Source: Neoechinorhynchus agilis (lineage: Eukaryota > Acanthocephala). Taken from it: a stretch of DNA of 64,000 bases. Positions 22,095 through 33,489 of the stretch are shown one piece after another (positions within the stretch are counted from its first letter, which is position 1; each line of letters begins with the position of its first letter). The notes under the pieces are model-generated. The model ran no database searches. It saw only the letters and a list, made by a program, of their open reading frames with translations, and was not told where the DNA came from. The stretch is taken from positions 2,542,001 to 2,606,000 of the forward strand of contig CM121341.1 of NCBI GenBank assembly GCA_051530055.1, given 5' to 3'. The translations under genes were made by a program, and so were the position numbers.

Positions 22095-22782
22095 TCAATT
22101 AGAGTTTCGGTATCCCGTTATTACATGAGCTGCGATCCACGCCTGCGTGTACGTTGCATCCTCCAACAGCCTATTCAGCATGATTATTGCTTGCGGTGAA
22201 TTCGCAAGTCCAGCTAAAAGCAGGGTATATTGCAATTGGGGATCTTGTGGAACGCCACCGCTTCGTATGGTTCCGAGTGCTGCGTCCAAATGTGGATGGA
22301 CATCGAACTTTGGAAGCGAAACTTCAACTTGAGCCACTTTAGTGGGCGGTTCTACAGTATTGTCTTGAGCTTTCCTCTTCCGATTACTTCTGGTAGTCTT
22401 CTTTTGTGTGATCGGTTCTCCTGTTTGAATGGCATCCAAAATTCGGCGGTAAGACACAATGTCTTTTCTTGGTCGTCCTCGATGCGGCACACAAGACAGT
22501 TTGCCGTCCACCTCCATTTCAACCTTGTCTATGAGTCTTTTCATGCACAAAATTGCTTCGTTTTTAAAATACTTTTCCGGATCTTTAGGTGGACGGCCGT
22601 TTCTTTTACGATGGACGGGAATAAACCCAGTAGGCACGGTTACTAGTGGCATATTTACTTCGTCCGGTAAATCACTGAGAGCGAAACAAAGCAAACGAAA
22701 TCAAAATTTTTAAACTTTTAAATACTCACGTTTTCAATGCATTTTCGATTGATTGCTGCTGGAGCTGATTTTTTACGTCCAT
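22095..22782 (-). CDS. AT-hook protein, two exons
   Basis: Exon 1 22782-22730 (MDVKNQLQQQSIENALK) and exon 2 22674-22095, joined by a 55-bp GT-AG intron (gtgagt...ctcag); 210 residues. Seen: two AT-hook motifs, NGRPPKDP and RGRPRKD, at about residues 49-56 and 87-93; a basic NRKRK near 120; a hydrophobic C-terminal block LQYTLLLAGLANSPQAIIML with TYTQAWIAAHVI. AT-hooks bind the minor groove of AT-rich DNA, so a nuclear DNA-binding role is inferred; the C-terminal block has no recognised family. Two truncated or diverged relatives lie in this window (3790-4138; 2810-3130 and its copy). It is not transposon-coded as far as can be seen, but its 3' flank is shared with block B, so it has been co-duplicated with LINE debris. 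Confidence 0.75.
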
Positions 22783-25060
22783 TTATTGTGTCTAAAGTTA
22801 GGTGTTTCCAAATGATTTAACTTCAACCTAAAAAAAGATTTTGTTAGGAGTTGACAGTAAAATAATCTATGCCGTCCGGTATTCTTCGATCACAATCTAA
22901 GATCGGCTTATTAGGCTTAATACGATTTAGATTGCGAGTGATTTTGCTAACGATGATCGTCTTTAGCTCAACATAATCTCGATGGATTCCTCCGCTAATA
23001 TTGACTCTAACATGTTGATTATTGATTCGATGTGGATATTACTATATATTTTTTGTTTCAATATTTTTATCACATGACTCTAAATATATGCCGCCGCATC
23101 ATATTTCCTATCAACATTTAATTGTAAATTAAGATCAATAAGTCATTTTTTTGTAAAATATATCGACTAACTGGTAATAAGATCTTGATTGTTTGTGAAT
23201 TTCATCCATCATGTAAAATTTCAACCTTTAAAACCGAATCGCATGTTCATACTTTTACTTAAATAAAAATAACTATTAAAAAGAACTGAAATATTTTTAT
23301 TTGAAGCACGAAATCGTCACAGAATCTAATGACTTTATCGAATTTCGCATTATCGAAAAAGCTGTTCATTCTCTCTATCGATCGTGTGGTTTTCACCGTT
23401 TTCAAACTCATAGACGTGACCGTTCCTGATTATATTAATTCGCCATGAAAATGTTAAGCATGGCAAAGTATCCTTTTAAATTTGTCTTTATCTATTTTGC
23501 TCAAAAATAATTTCTGACCAATCGGTTAGGTGATAATTTTTTAATATTTTATAAGAACATGAACGAGACACGAGGAACGTTCGAATAAAGACCGTGAATA
23601 TTTTAAAACATCTTTTCTTAACACTTTAATAAACTTTGAATTGTGGTGACGATGATCCCGGATAAAAGATATTTTATTGATATGAAATATTCCGCGAGGA
23701 AGCCTCATATCACTAGTTATGATTGCGGATAAAACACTTTTCAATAAAACATCCTTAATCCGGAATTATACTCACCACAATTCAAAATTTATCATCTCGG
23801 AGGATTTTCTCTTTATCATTTTAATAAACATCAAGCGTCTTGGTTTACTGACCTTTTTTCAATTCGAGCGAAATCAAAAAATAGAGTATAAAATCTAAAT
23901 AGCAGTACGATTTATTTTTTACAAATTTACAAAATTGAAAGCCCATTTCCATTGAACGCAACGTGTTTATAAATGCCAAAATGGTAAACAGTATTTTTGA
24001 TTGGATAACTTGAAAGTAGAAAACGAACAGCGTTTATTTTACTGTTTGAATGCAGATGAAATGTTTTAAGAATTACTTCATATACAAATGGAGCAACTAA
24101 ATGTTATAGAAATCGCGATCATTTGCATTTCCCAAAAGACTATTTTTATATTGAAAAAACTTTAGGAATATACGATTATTTCCATCGCTTTTCTACAGAT
24201 AAGAAATAAAATCGGCGATAGATTTTTTATTATTGGATTAACAATTATTGAAAGGTATAACATGACAAAGACTTGAAATTTTAAATTCAAATACTAAAAT
24301 CCAAGAAAAAATTTCATCCGACTGATTCCGGTCGAAAAAATTAGAATCTGTGATCTATTTTTACATGTCTACTTTTCGATCATTTTAAATGTTAATCTGC
24401 AATTTTTTTTTGTTAACCTGGTCTTTTGAATGCAGCTAAAATGTTGCACGAATCGTAAACTTGTCGACAAAGATGTTTAATGGTTTTTGATATATGGAAT
24501 ATTCGTTAGTGATGGGTGTTGGAGTGTTCCCGTGGATGCGGAGTATATGGCTCCTCTACTTTAAATAAAATTAGACGTGTTATTATAATTTTGTCTTTTT
24601 TGACCGATTTTATTGAAGTAAACATGAGGTTCAAGATCACGAACTATTCATCGCTGGAGGCCTGAATCAATTTTTGCTTCAATTTTTTGGTCGTTTCATT
24701 AAAAATCTCGCATCCTAAAGTACGATGTAACTATCACCTAATTTTTCACCTTAGATGTCATCAAATAAATTGAACGAATCGCTAAAATTTAACAGCAGTT
24801 TCAGTCGTATACTTCACAGCTACAATGAAGACATAAACGGCTCAAATGTTGCGAGAGGCATTGTGTAAGGCCATTAAAATAGATGAACAAGATTCCAAAA
24901 TTCATTGTGAGTGGATTAGAGGCGACGAAGAGAACTACGCCAACGAGTTTCTGAAGTAGAGAAGTTGCTTGAAGCTGAAAATAGCCCATCAATAGCTTCT
25001 CAAAAAAGAATAAATCCATTTGAACTGTATAACTTGCATGGTGGTGATTATTTTTAAATT
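22783..25060. other. Long AT-rich intergenic region
   Basis: About 2.3 kb with no credible coding sequence on either strand. It contains one imperfect inverted repeat, arms 23633-23649 and 23772-23790 (tttgaattgtggtga mirrored). Small open stretches lack motifs and codon bias. Confidence 0.6.
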
Positions 25061-25063
25061 TTG

Positions 25064-25344
25064 TCCTGATTTCGACGGGTAGAATAACCACCTGAAATTG
25101 AAGCTTTTATCGGATATATCTCTGTTTTTCCGCAACAACGATGCTAGCGGCATGGATACACTTAAATCTCCGATAGCCACTCCTCATTTGGACTTATGAT
25201 TGGTTCCAAATTTGTAGACCAAAGAGGAATTAATGGGATCCTCCAACGTTCGAATAATCACTGATAGTTTGAGTATAGGATGGAATCACTCCCAATAACG
25301 ACATAATCTTCAATGTTCAGCGATCAACTCAGGTACAATGTAGA
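25064..25344 (+). repeat. Dispersed repeat C, copy 2
   Basis: Direct counterpart of 8410-8696, about 90 percent identical by eye. Confidence 0.7.
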
Positions 25345-25349
25345 AGGAG

Positions 25350-26030
25350 ATCTGCGTGAGTTATAAAAAAGATAATAAAACAGTTACGTTTCGAATACCT
25401 TATCTCCATCATCGCGGATGAGAATTGGCAGGATTTACTTGTATTGATTGGTGAAAATAAGATCCGGGATATCGAAGATTGACTTGGTCAAATCCGAAGT
25501 TGGGCTAATTGAGAGGGTCATTTGTTTCAAAGTATTAAATATAACATGACTTCTCCCATGTCTATAAAAAGCCATCTTTTGGCAAGAAGGTTCGTGTAAT
25601 GGACGACCAGGTTGCAATCCAGCGATCATAGATTTGAAGATTTTATGAAAAAGGGAGCAAGGTGGGTTCGTAGCTCCGAATGACTGCTTCGACCAAAAAA
25701 CACTTAGAATAATTTAAGGATTCCATGAACTTCGCTAAACGAAAATCCAGAAGGAGAACTCTGTTAGAGATGAGGTAAGCCGAAGGAGGAATGAGTTAAA
25801 AGAAGAAATCACCCTCGTTCAAGATAGAGCAAAGGGAGCGTCCAGACTTAATCAAAACTTTTAAAATATTCAACTTGTCTGAATTCGGGAATCCTTTGAT
25901 TTTAAAAAATAATCTCTAATTTGTCAGATTTGATCAATTTACTGGTATGTAAATCGCTTTAGAGACAATCATTGAGAAAATAGCTACAGAAAAGGTATTT
26001 CGGAAGCCTTACAACGAATTGGAGGTTAGC
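25350..26030. other. No gene seen
   Basis: Intergenic; only short open stretches on both strands without recognisable motifs. Confidence 0.5.
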
Positions 26031-26031
26031 T

Positions 26032-26340
26032 TCAGGAGAGTGTCGATTTTCTTGACACAAATAGGAAATATCGCTGAGTAGCCAGGTACAATCTTTTATA
26101 CGTCTCATGCGCGATTCTACAGTTTGAACAAATGGGTAAATACGAGATATTAGAGCTGGTATTTTTGGAATGAGGAACGAAGAAGTGTTTAAAGATTAAA
26201 CTGTTCATATTGTTAGCTTTATGGCTAAGAAAAGTTCGAACTAACATATTTAAAAACTTACAAGCAACCTTCATGACGGCACGAGGTGGCGAGGACTTTA
26301 AAAAACAAAGTAAATAGCGGCAAATCTCATTTAGAAAGAA
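26032..26340 (-). mobile_element. LINE ORF1-type zinc-knuckle fragment, copy 1
   Basis: Minus-strand reading with HSKNTSSNISYLPICSNC aligned to the better-preserved copy at 47.3-47.7 kb. Part of the duplicated segment that also carries the secreted-protein gene. Confidence 0.45.
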
Positions 26341-26410
26341 ATTTAATGGGAGTGCAATCGTGCTCCTTTTTTATTCCAAGAATGTTTTCCCTGGGTCCAA
26401 AATGTTAACA

Positions 26411-26521
26411 ATGAGTTTATGTAAACAAACTAAAAACGTATACAGTAATTCCGTTGAAAACGTCAACAAGGTTCAAGTGTTCAGTAACATTTCGAAATCG
26501 ATTGCGCATCTCGTAAAGTAG
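26411..26521 (+). other. Conserved upstream exon candidate, copy 1
   Basis: An open stretch (MSLCKQTKNVYSNSVENV...) ending at a TAG directly followed by gtaagt, a consensus splice donor (26522). The same structure is at 47765-47875. Either a 5' UTR exon or upstream ORF of the secreted-protein gene, or a duplicated flank. Confidence 0.35.
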
Positions 26522-26573
26522 GTAAGTTCGAGTTGTATATCCACTTTTGGGTATACTTTCAACCTTCACTCCG

Positions 26574-27212
26574 ATGAACTTTATCAGCGTAGTAGTACTA
26601 TTCTGCACCTTTGCCACTTTTCCGGCCAAAAACCGATGCTACGCCTTGAATCCAATCACCAGTACTGAAAAGGTTGATGGAGACATCGTTATTGAGAAAG
26701 AGATTCAACGAATCGATACCACCACCCCAACTCAAACCAAAGGAAAAACCGATGCCATCGCTGTGGACGCTAAAGAGGATGTCAAGCCCGAATCTGCAAG
26801 CGAAATGGCAGCAATAGAATCAACCGAACTCAATTCTCAAATTGATGTCGTTGAAAAAGAAAGCAACGCCACAAAACCAACAATTGATAGAGCTATGCCT
26901 GGCGCAATGGAGACAATCGAAATTGTTAATAAAAAGAAAACGCTTCTTGCCTCCGGACAGTCCACCAACTCCACGATCGGCTCTTCAGAAACGAAATCAT
27001 TCAACGGCAGTGAAAAGATATTGACGGATGGTAAAGGAAATGCACAAAAGACTGCTCTTAATATTGGAAGATTTCTGAACAATTACAGGAAAATGTATCG
27101 ACCTCATCAATACCGGAAAAATTCACACAATTACATAACGTCGAATATAGATTCGATATTACACCAAGGAGATTGGATCGGATTTAACATGATGAGACCT
27201 TGGCTCCATTAA
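26574..27212 (+). CDS. Secreted Thr/Ser/Lys-rich protein, paralogue 1
   Basis: 212 residues from ATG 26574. N-terminal signal peptide MNFISVVVLFCTFATFPA, then a hydrophilic, charged, low-complexity body (ITSTEKVDGDIVIEKEIQRI; ESASEMAAIESTELNSQID; KKTLLASGQSTNSTIGSSE) with few cysteines, and a basic aromatic tail (YRKMYRPHQYRKN...NMMRPWLH). AATAAA at 27257. Its partner at 47928-48509 is nearly identical up to NIGRFLN, after which the tails are different. No family recognised. The secreted, disordered character and variable tail would suit an extracellular or secreted effector-like protein, but this is inference only. Confidence 0.7.
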   Translation: MNFISVVVLFCTFATFPAKNRCYALNPITSTEKVDGDIVIEKEIQRIDTTTPTQTKGKTDAIAVDAKEDVKPESASEMAAIESTELNSQIDVVEKESNATKPTIDRAMPGAMETIEIVNKKKTLLASGQSTNSTIGSSETKSFNGSEKILTDGKGNAQKTALNIGRFLNNYRKMYRPHQYRKNSHNYITSNIDSILHQGDWIGFNMMRPWLH

Positions 27213-27555
27213 TTTTATATTCAGTTGCTGGTGTGATTTAGAATAGTTTTGACACCAATAAAATTTAGTTTTCCTTCCTACATACGGATTAAAAGGTCTA
27301 TAGAATTTCATTAAAACAAAGTTCTTTGTCCGAGACAACTTTTACGATATACGAATCATGGTTTAACTTTCCTTCAAGATTTTAGTTATCATAAATTGAA
27401 CCAACGTAAAATATCCTTTTATAGTTTCCGCCACTTCACTACCAGCAACCGAGGATGCCGAAATATTAGAGACATAGTTCTCCAGTTTTGATTGGTCGAT
27501 CAATACAGGGGGGAAAGAGACTTTCTTTGGGTGGATTTAAATTAACTAATTTATT
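27213..27555. other. 3' flank of secreted gene, partly duplicated at 48.6-48.75 kb
   Basis: Contains the polyadenylation signal and a stretch ('cacttcacta.cagcaaccgagg') with a counterpart after the second paralogue. No gene. Confidence 0.5.
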
Positions 27556-27558
27556 TCC

Positions 27559-27900
27559 GATATTTCGTCGGATAATTGCGACATGATCAAGGGTTGCCCT
27601 CGTTATCATCGGGCAACCTCTTCATCAGACCAACGTTGCTTGACTAGTTATCCACTAGATCGATGGCTACCATTATCAACCGATTTCGTAAATATAGTTG
27701 GCCATGAAAATCAATTTGATGTCCACAATTCACCGCAATATTTGATATGGCCGAGGAAGAGTCGTAACGTCTAAATGCGAATATCTGTGCTGTGGAATTC
27801 TTTTGCTTAGTTTGTGTTTGGTCTGTCCCAAATATTTGGCTGGGCAGTCCTTGCAGTGGACCTCATATACAACTTCATCACATTTCGGCTAGGCTTTTAA
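27559..27900 (-). mobile_element. Penelope-like GIY-YIG fragment with 3' hammerhead-like end
   Basis: Minus strand from about 27900: CDEVVYEVHCKDCPAKYLGQT then LSKRIPQHRYS, read in one frame (quoted in two parts: CDEVVYEVHCKDC and PAKYLGQT). This is the GIY-YIG core of a PLE. About 20-80 bp further on, CTGATGA, a stem gguugccc/gggcaacc and finally GACGAAATATCGGAAATAA occur (27628-27559). The hairpin is longer than in a minimal hammerhead. Confidence 0.65.
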
Positions 27901-27984
27901 GGATACCTGCAAAGTTGCCATCCTTTGTATTATGCACATTTATTTTTAATTTTTTTTATATATTTTTTCTCTTCAGGTTTTACA

Positions 27985-28250
27985 ACAATAAAGTACAAAA
28001 CGTGAAAGCACCACCGTCCGCAAAATCTAAGCTTCTCTCCTTCCTCGGCTGTCGCCATCACGTTGGCAGCATTTCCTCGTTGTACTGCGAGCGAGATATT
28101 TTGCCGCAGGAATACACCTGCTCGTGCTTCGCCGATCGTTTTTCTCAATTTCCTGGAGAGATCCTCGAGCAGAGTGCCGAGGTGCCAAGTGCTCCATGCG
28201 TCTCTACTCCGAAGGGACAAAATCTAAATGATATAACAAAATTTCACAGA
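27985..28250 (-). mobile_element. LINE C-terminal fragment (left arm)
   Basis: Minus strand: LGTLLEDLSRKLRKTIG, then VFLRQNISLAVQRGNAANV; the terminal block of the WDATC-type LINE family, followed by its 3' tail near 28000. The mirrored copy is at 46160-46383 (+). Confidence 0.75.
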
Positions 28251-28419
28251 GAAATAACCAAGATTAGAAGTCGCGTTGTAGGAAGACGGAAACTTGTCCG
28301 GCTAATTTCTACGAGAAACTCTTTGAATCTAACCCAGATCGATGCCACAAATGAAGTTTCAACGAGGACGTCACCATCAAACTTTTCAGCGACCGAGAAT
28401 CGGAACTAGACTGGTTGTC

Positions 28420-28930
28420 ATATCTAATTTGTTAGCATAACTCAGGTATTGTTAAGGAAAAATGGGACACAAAGACAATTTCATCATCTATTCAGATACT
28501 GGGATCCGATCATCTTGCTTTGAACAAAGTATACTCAAACGTAGCATTAAAATGGTTCAATGGATGGTTTGCGAATCGCAATCATGTGTTACCAAAGAAT
28601 TTTAGTCGCATTTTCATTTAAGCTTTTAAGGGCTCATGATATCGATATTCAAAGGCTTTTATTGCGAGGCGGACATCTTATTCGACGGATATCTTGGGTG
28701 TTTTGGCTTTTTAGTAAGAATTTAGTGCCTGGTATGCGAATAACGTTTGAGCGGACGATTATTGACCGATTTTAGATGGAATATAAACGCATAGAAGAGC
28801 ATCTTCCATTAATTGAATACCAATCATTTTATTCTGGCCTCTTCATCAAGCAGCCGAATCCCCACATCAAGTTACTGATCATTAGGTAAAACCTACAAAA
28901 AGCTGCGTAATCATCTAAAAGGTTGGGTAC
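28420..28930 (+). repeat. Palindrome flank segment, partial third copy at 54491
   Basis: Non-coding segment mirrored at 45590-46090. Its first 150 bp (cggaactagactggttgtca, ...gatccgatcatcttgctttg) recur again at 54491-54640, so it is a mobile or segmentally duplicated piece. Confidence 0.7.
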
Positions 28931-28994
28931 CGTCAAACGAATTGACCAATCATTAGTAGAGGCAATGATGATCGGTCCCTCTGTCAATAGCCTC

Positions 28995-30345
28995 TTTTTC
29001 CTAAACGAACACTAAGCTGGACGACGGTTCCTAGTCGATACCGGTGCCGAAGTCAGCGTCCTTCCAGCCACAACACTCGATAAACCGACCAAACACTCTG
29101 GCAGAGCACTTACAGCTGCAAACGGTTCAACAATCCCAACATTCGGCAACAAGCTATTGCAGTTGAATTTCGGTAAAACTCAGACGGAATGGATGTTCAC
29201 TGTTGCCGCGGTTAAACATCCTATCCTAGGCGCTGATTTCCTTCGACACTCAGGTTTACTGGTCGACGTAAGGAATAAGCAGCTGGTTAATGCAGAAACT
29301 TTCGCAGCGATACCATTAGCCTCCGTTTCTGTATCGATCGAAGCCATCAGCGTCGATTTCCTCCGATCGAAGAACGACGAATTTAGTAAAATTCTCGCAG
29401 ATTTCCCCGAACATTCCAGCGGCTGATGGATACGGTTTGTTCAGGTGTGGATTTTGCTTTCGTCTACTTAGATGATATACTAATCGCGAGTTCAAATCGA
29501 TTCGAGCACAGGAAATGGCTTCAGCATTCGAAAAAACTAAAGCCGCTCTAGCAAACGCAACGATGCTTTCACATTCAGTGACCGACGCACCAATCTCTAT
29601 CAGTACAGATGCATTCGAGTTCGCTATTGACGCTGTTCCACAGCAGAAGGTGTCCGATTCATGGCAGCCGCTGGCATTCTTCAGCAAACAAATGCGTAAA
29701 CCTGAGCAACGGTACAGCACCTTCGATCGCGAGCTTCTGACCATGTATCTCGCTGTCCGACATTTTCGATATTACGTCGAGGGCCGATCGTTTACGAGTT
29801 ACACTGATCATCGACCTTTAGTTTATGCGATGTAAAAAGTTTCGGATCAACAACGACATTTGAATTATATATCTGAGTTCACGACCAATATCAAACACAT
29901 TAATGGACAAGAGAACCTAGTTGCCGATGCAGTCCCGCGTTGATTATTTAGCCAGTATTTCCGAAGCAATATCGTTTGAAGCGATGTCAGAAGATCAAAA
30001 CTCTGATCAACACATCCAGGCATATCGTTCAGCGAATACCTCGCTGCGGTTGAAAGAAATTCCTTTCAATGGTACAGGACAAACTATTTTGTGTGACATT
30101 TCGACTGGCCGTTATAGACCGTTGGTACCATCATCTTGGACGAAACGAGTTTTCGAGGCTGTACACCAGCTGTCCCACCCTTGAATCAAAGCAACCCGTA
30201 AATTGGTTAAAACAAGATACGTTTGGCCTGGTTTATCAAAGGATGTTGGTGCCTGGGTTCAGTCGTGCAACGGATGTCAAAAGGCTAAGGTTAAAAAAAA
30301 CAAAATCCACCCACTTTGAATATCGCTGGCATATGCGTAGGATGT
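28995..30345 (+). mobile_element. Ty3/gypsy-type LTR retrotransposon fossil, internal part
   Basis: Recognisable parts in order: retropepsin (RRFLVDTGAEVSVLPA; then ILGADFLRHSGLLVDV), a short RT remnant with FVYLDDILIASS, RNase H (PISISTDAFEFAIDAV; QRYSTFDRELL; SYTDHRPLVY), and the beginning of an integrase region. No flanking LTRs were found. Broken, with several internal losses; old enough to have been duplicated with the palindrome and copied in small pieces to 5.9 and 20.3 kb. Confidence 0.85.
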
Positions 30346-30556
30346 AATCAAATATCGATTATTTTGATCTGGTGAATGAACCTTTATTGGAAAAGATTCA
30401 GAGGGATTGCGCACTCGAAGATACAGCCACGTCAACTGTTGCCGAGTAGAGGATCGCAAAGGCCGTACTTTCATTGTTTTAGTACAAACATTTTTATAGA
30501 TTAAAAGTTATGTTCTTCTTTTAATGGCTTTAAAGTCATTTTGATCTAATTTTTGT

Positions 30557-31043
30557 TTGAGATATGGGAATTGAAGTAAGAATTAATTTATTGATTGAAT
30601 ATTTCGATCCAAACTAGGATATTCTTCAGCGAATTCTAAAAAAGAGAGGCAGGGAATGCCAAAACTATCACACGTTGATCTTATCGGGTGGAATCCGAAC
30701 CTTCAATCTGTAATCTGGCTTGTTTCCATCAAAAATGGATGACGACTGGATATACACAGCTTCCGTGACCACACGACTGAATCGATCGTAATTCCGTAAT
30801 AACACTTGCATGTTATAAAAATCGATCTGATCTCCAGTATTCACAGCGTGTGAGACCACTGCAGAACTCATGTCATTCTTTCTATTTATCGATCGCTTGT
30901 GCTCCTGAATTCTCCTGTTTGGATCGTTCGTTTGTCCGATGTAGACCTGATTACATTCACTACATGGAATCTTGTATACTGATCCAGATTGAGGCTCGAT
31001 TTTTTTGTTGGGACAAAGCAGTGTGTAAATTACGTCCCTTCCG
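30557..31043 (-). mobile_element. 5'-truncated Penelope-like insertion, left arm only
   Basis: The right arm has uninterrupted sequence here (aatttttgt directly followed by agcggcttc at about 42155), which defines the insertion limits. Minus strand encodes a GIY-YIG domain (CSECNQVYIGQT; RRIQEHKRSI), then SAVVSHAVNTGDQIDFYN, ending near 30668; a hammerhead-like motif (CTGAAGA, ATCC/GGAT stem, GAAA) lies at 30599-30630, downstream of the coding part. No clear target duplication. Confidence 0.85.
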
Positions 31044-32029
31044 AAGCGGCTTCAGCATAAAGAAAGTTACTGTCCTCGACAGATCATTATGGCAGACTGA
31101 TGAATCCTAAAGTATTTCAGAAAAAAGTATTTACCTGGCAAGTAGATATTGACAATTATTTTTACAAATATCTTCATTGCTAAAACCTCAAGGTCCGTGT
31201 GAATTGTCTTAAATCTTCTTTTTTTAATTTTCAGCATATAATTCTTATTTTTATCGGACGTCTAACTGTACCGTTGTGCATAAAACGAAACTTTGAGTTT
31301 GGACGAGAAAGGAAAAGTGAGAAATGGACGCAACTGCGACACTACAAAACTCGGAAACGACCGACATCCACCCTCAGAACTTACAATCACCTTATCATCC
31401 TCTGGCGATGACTTGGCAGAATAGAGCAAACGATTTTAATAACGGCAACAAACTGATTACATCGCGATTATTCTTATATTGGGGGACTGGAACACATTAA
31501 TGCAATCCTTTTAAGGGACGTAGCGACTCATTAAAGGCCAATTCTCAGCTAATAGCCCAGAAAAGCTGCATTTTTTGAGATTTTACATCCAACAATCTTA
31601 AATGTCCAGTAATTTTCGAGCCTTAAAGTATTTCCCAAAAAATAAAGATGGTGGTCATTTTTAACGTCAGTCAAAAGCGACTCATTAAAAATCACATCGA
31701 TTTCACCCTCTTTAGGATAAATGGTGTTCTGAATATCGACGACATTATCATCATGAGTTGCTCGAAAATGACATGAACAAAGGAATTGGTAACCAAAAAC
31801 TACATTTTAAGGATTGTCTGTAAAAAGCGAAAAGGGCGGTAAACTATTTCGCTGGCTGGATTTTCGTCCAAATTTAATTTTTATCCAGAGTTCAATCGAG
31901 AACTAAAAGATTCCGACAATTCGCGATTACTTTCATTGATCTTGTCGACCTCAATGATCTCTCCTTAAGTTCCTTTCAAGTTCTGATATTCGACAATATT
32001 GTCTAGCATGGAAAAAGGAGCGTAGGTGA

Positions 32030-32420
32030 GGCCGAGTGAAGATGAAACGAATTAGGATTACGAGTGTTGCGCTCGTGTGAAAAGGAAGCGAAATGTGGAA
32101 GAAATTGTGGTTGTAGGGTTGAGAGGCGTTTTGATTGTTTTATGAAAATTTTATTAAAATATTCGGTGAGAGGGGGAAAGTCAGCCGTGCAAATTTTAGA
32201 TGCTATTTTATGAAGAATTTCAAGACGACAGACTTGAGATCTGGATAGGTTGCAAAATGCGGGATAACCGTAGGTGACGAGGGTAAAGTAAAGCTGAAGT
32301 AAAAATTGTAGATCAGGTGAAGGGATTCCTTAATGTCGGAGGCGTTTGATGAAGTAAATTTTTAAGGCGTTGCTCTTGAGGGAGAGAAAGTGTTGTGTTT
32401 CCCATGAAAAATTTGATTGA
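32030..32420 (-). mobile_element. LINE 3' end (left arm)
   Basis: Minus-strand readings resemble the C-terminal tail of CR1/L2-like LINEs (SNALKIYFIKRLRH; SSPTVIPHFATYPDLKS). Broken. Mirrored at 40690-41150. Confidence 0.6.
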
Positions 32421-32461
32421 AATTGGAGACCAATTGAAATATGCGACCAATTGAAATTAGA

Positions 32462-33484
32462 AACCATTGATATTATCACGGGAGACTTAATTGGCGAGTG
32501 CAGCTGCAGGCAAATCCTCAAACGCAAACAGAGGGGATCCAACCGTAACTTTGCAGTTAAGATCTTAAAGAACGCCACTCTGAACTTCTAAATGGATGAT
32601 TACGAAGTCAAGATGTTTAAGACAATAAAAGAGGCCGAGGTAGAACGATCAAATATTGCAGTTCCCCTCGAAATGTTTAAGTATTCTGGTTACCAGTTCA
32701 TTATTCCTGAACACTACGAAATGGACCTTAATGTGTCTGTAAACACATTTGGAGCAATGCAAATCAATCGATTGTTCTACTTGGCATGCAAAATGTTGCG
32801 AAAATTAGAGAAGTTAAAAGATCTTAATATTGTTCATGGATATTTCAAACCAATCAGCATTATGATGGTCAGTTGTCTAAGTAAATCTGAACAATTCAAA
32901 CTCATTAATTTTGGTCATGCCGTGCAGCTACGAAACCAAGAGTCTCTTTATGGATACTTCCAAACTTCATACTATCGCGCTTCGGAATTGATAGTGGATT
33001 TACCCACCGCCAAATCAATCGACATGTGGAGCCTTGGTTGCACTATCGGGGAACTGGCGGTTAGCAGGCCAATGTTTCCAGGGAGTGGTGATTATGAGAC
33101 GGTCCTTGATAATGGAGTACGGACATTGCTATGTTATAATAATACAATCAACGGAGACGGATGGATGCTGAAATCTCCATTGGAAAGAGGAATCTTTCCA
33201 TTGAACAGCAGTGCGCTACATCCACCGATAGGGTCATTGGACAGCATTATTAACCTTATGCCCCTAGTTTACCCGACACAACAAGATACGCAAAATCCAA
33301 CAAATTTGTGGCAATTCTGGATCGTATGTTTAAACTTTCACCCGGGATCGAGTTGATCCAACTGTCGCCCTTCAAACATACTTTTCAGAGAACGCTGACA
33401 CTCAATTCAGCGCTGGTGGGCCTTCATGATTATGCAATTCGATTGTTCAGAATTTCGGACATTTGTCGATGTTTTGGCACTTGA
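32462..33484 (+). pseudogene. DYRK/HIPK-like pseudokinase, left copy
   Basis: Reads as a CMGC-group kinase. N-lobe from 32462: GDLIGECSCRQIL (glycine loop, degenerate), NFAVKILKN (beta-3 lysine present), an in-frame stop at the codon before ATG 32592, then MDDYEVKMFKTI (alpha-C). C-lobe: catalytic loop VHGYFKPISIM (HRD Asp replaced by Tyr, Asn lost), FKLINFGHA (DFG is NFG), SYYRASELIVDLP, IDMWSLGCTIGEL and RPMFPG. The SYYRA.E...LP and DMWSLGC.I.EL....PMFPG motifs point to the DYRK/HIPK family. The C-terminal end leaves the frame before the expected L....L...P..R block. Key catalytic residues are missing, so no kinase activity is expected. Confidence 0.8.
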
Positions 33485-33489
33485 TTCAA

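Noticed and set aside
22147-22713. Plus-strand readings opposite the AT-hook gene
   Set aside because: Antisense shadows; the minus strand has AT-hooks and an in-frame intron, the plus strand has nothing recognisable.
24801-25180. Minus-strand readings of 60-96 codons
   Set aside because: AT-rich, no motif, overlap the dispersed non-coding repeat C.
28995-30345. Treating the gypsy element as a whole LTR retrotransposon
   Set aside because: No flanking LTRs or target duplications were found and the internal region is broken, so it is listed as a fossil fragment.
31199-31411. 70-codon reading open in both palindrome arms (mirrored at 41726-41938)
   Set aside because: The match reflects recent duplication of the arm, not selection; no recognisable domain, signal peptide or splice context.
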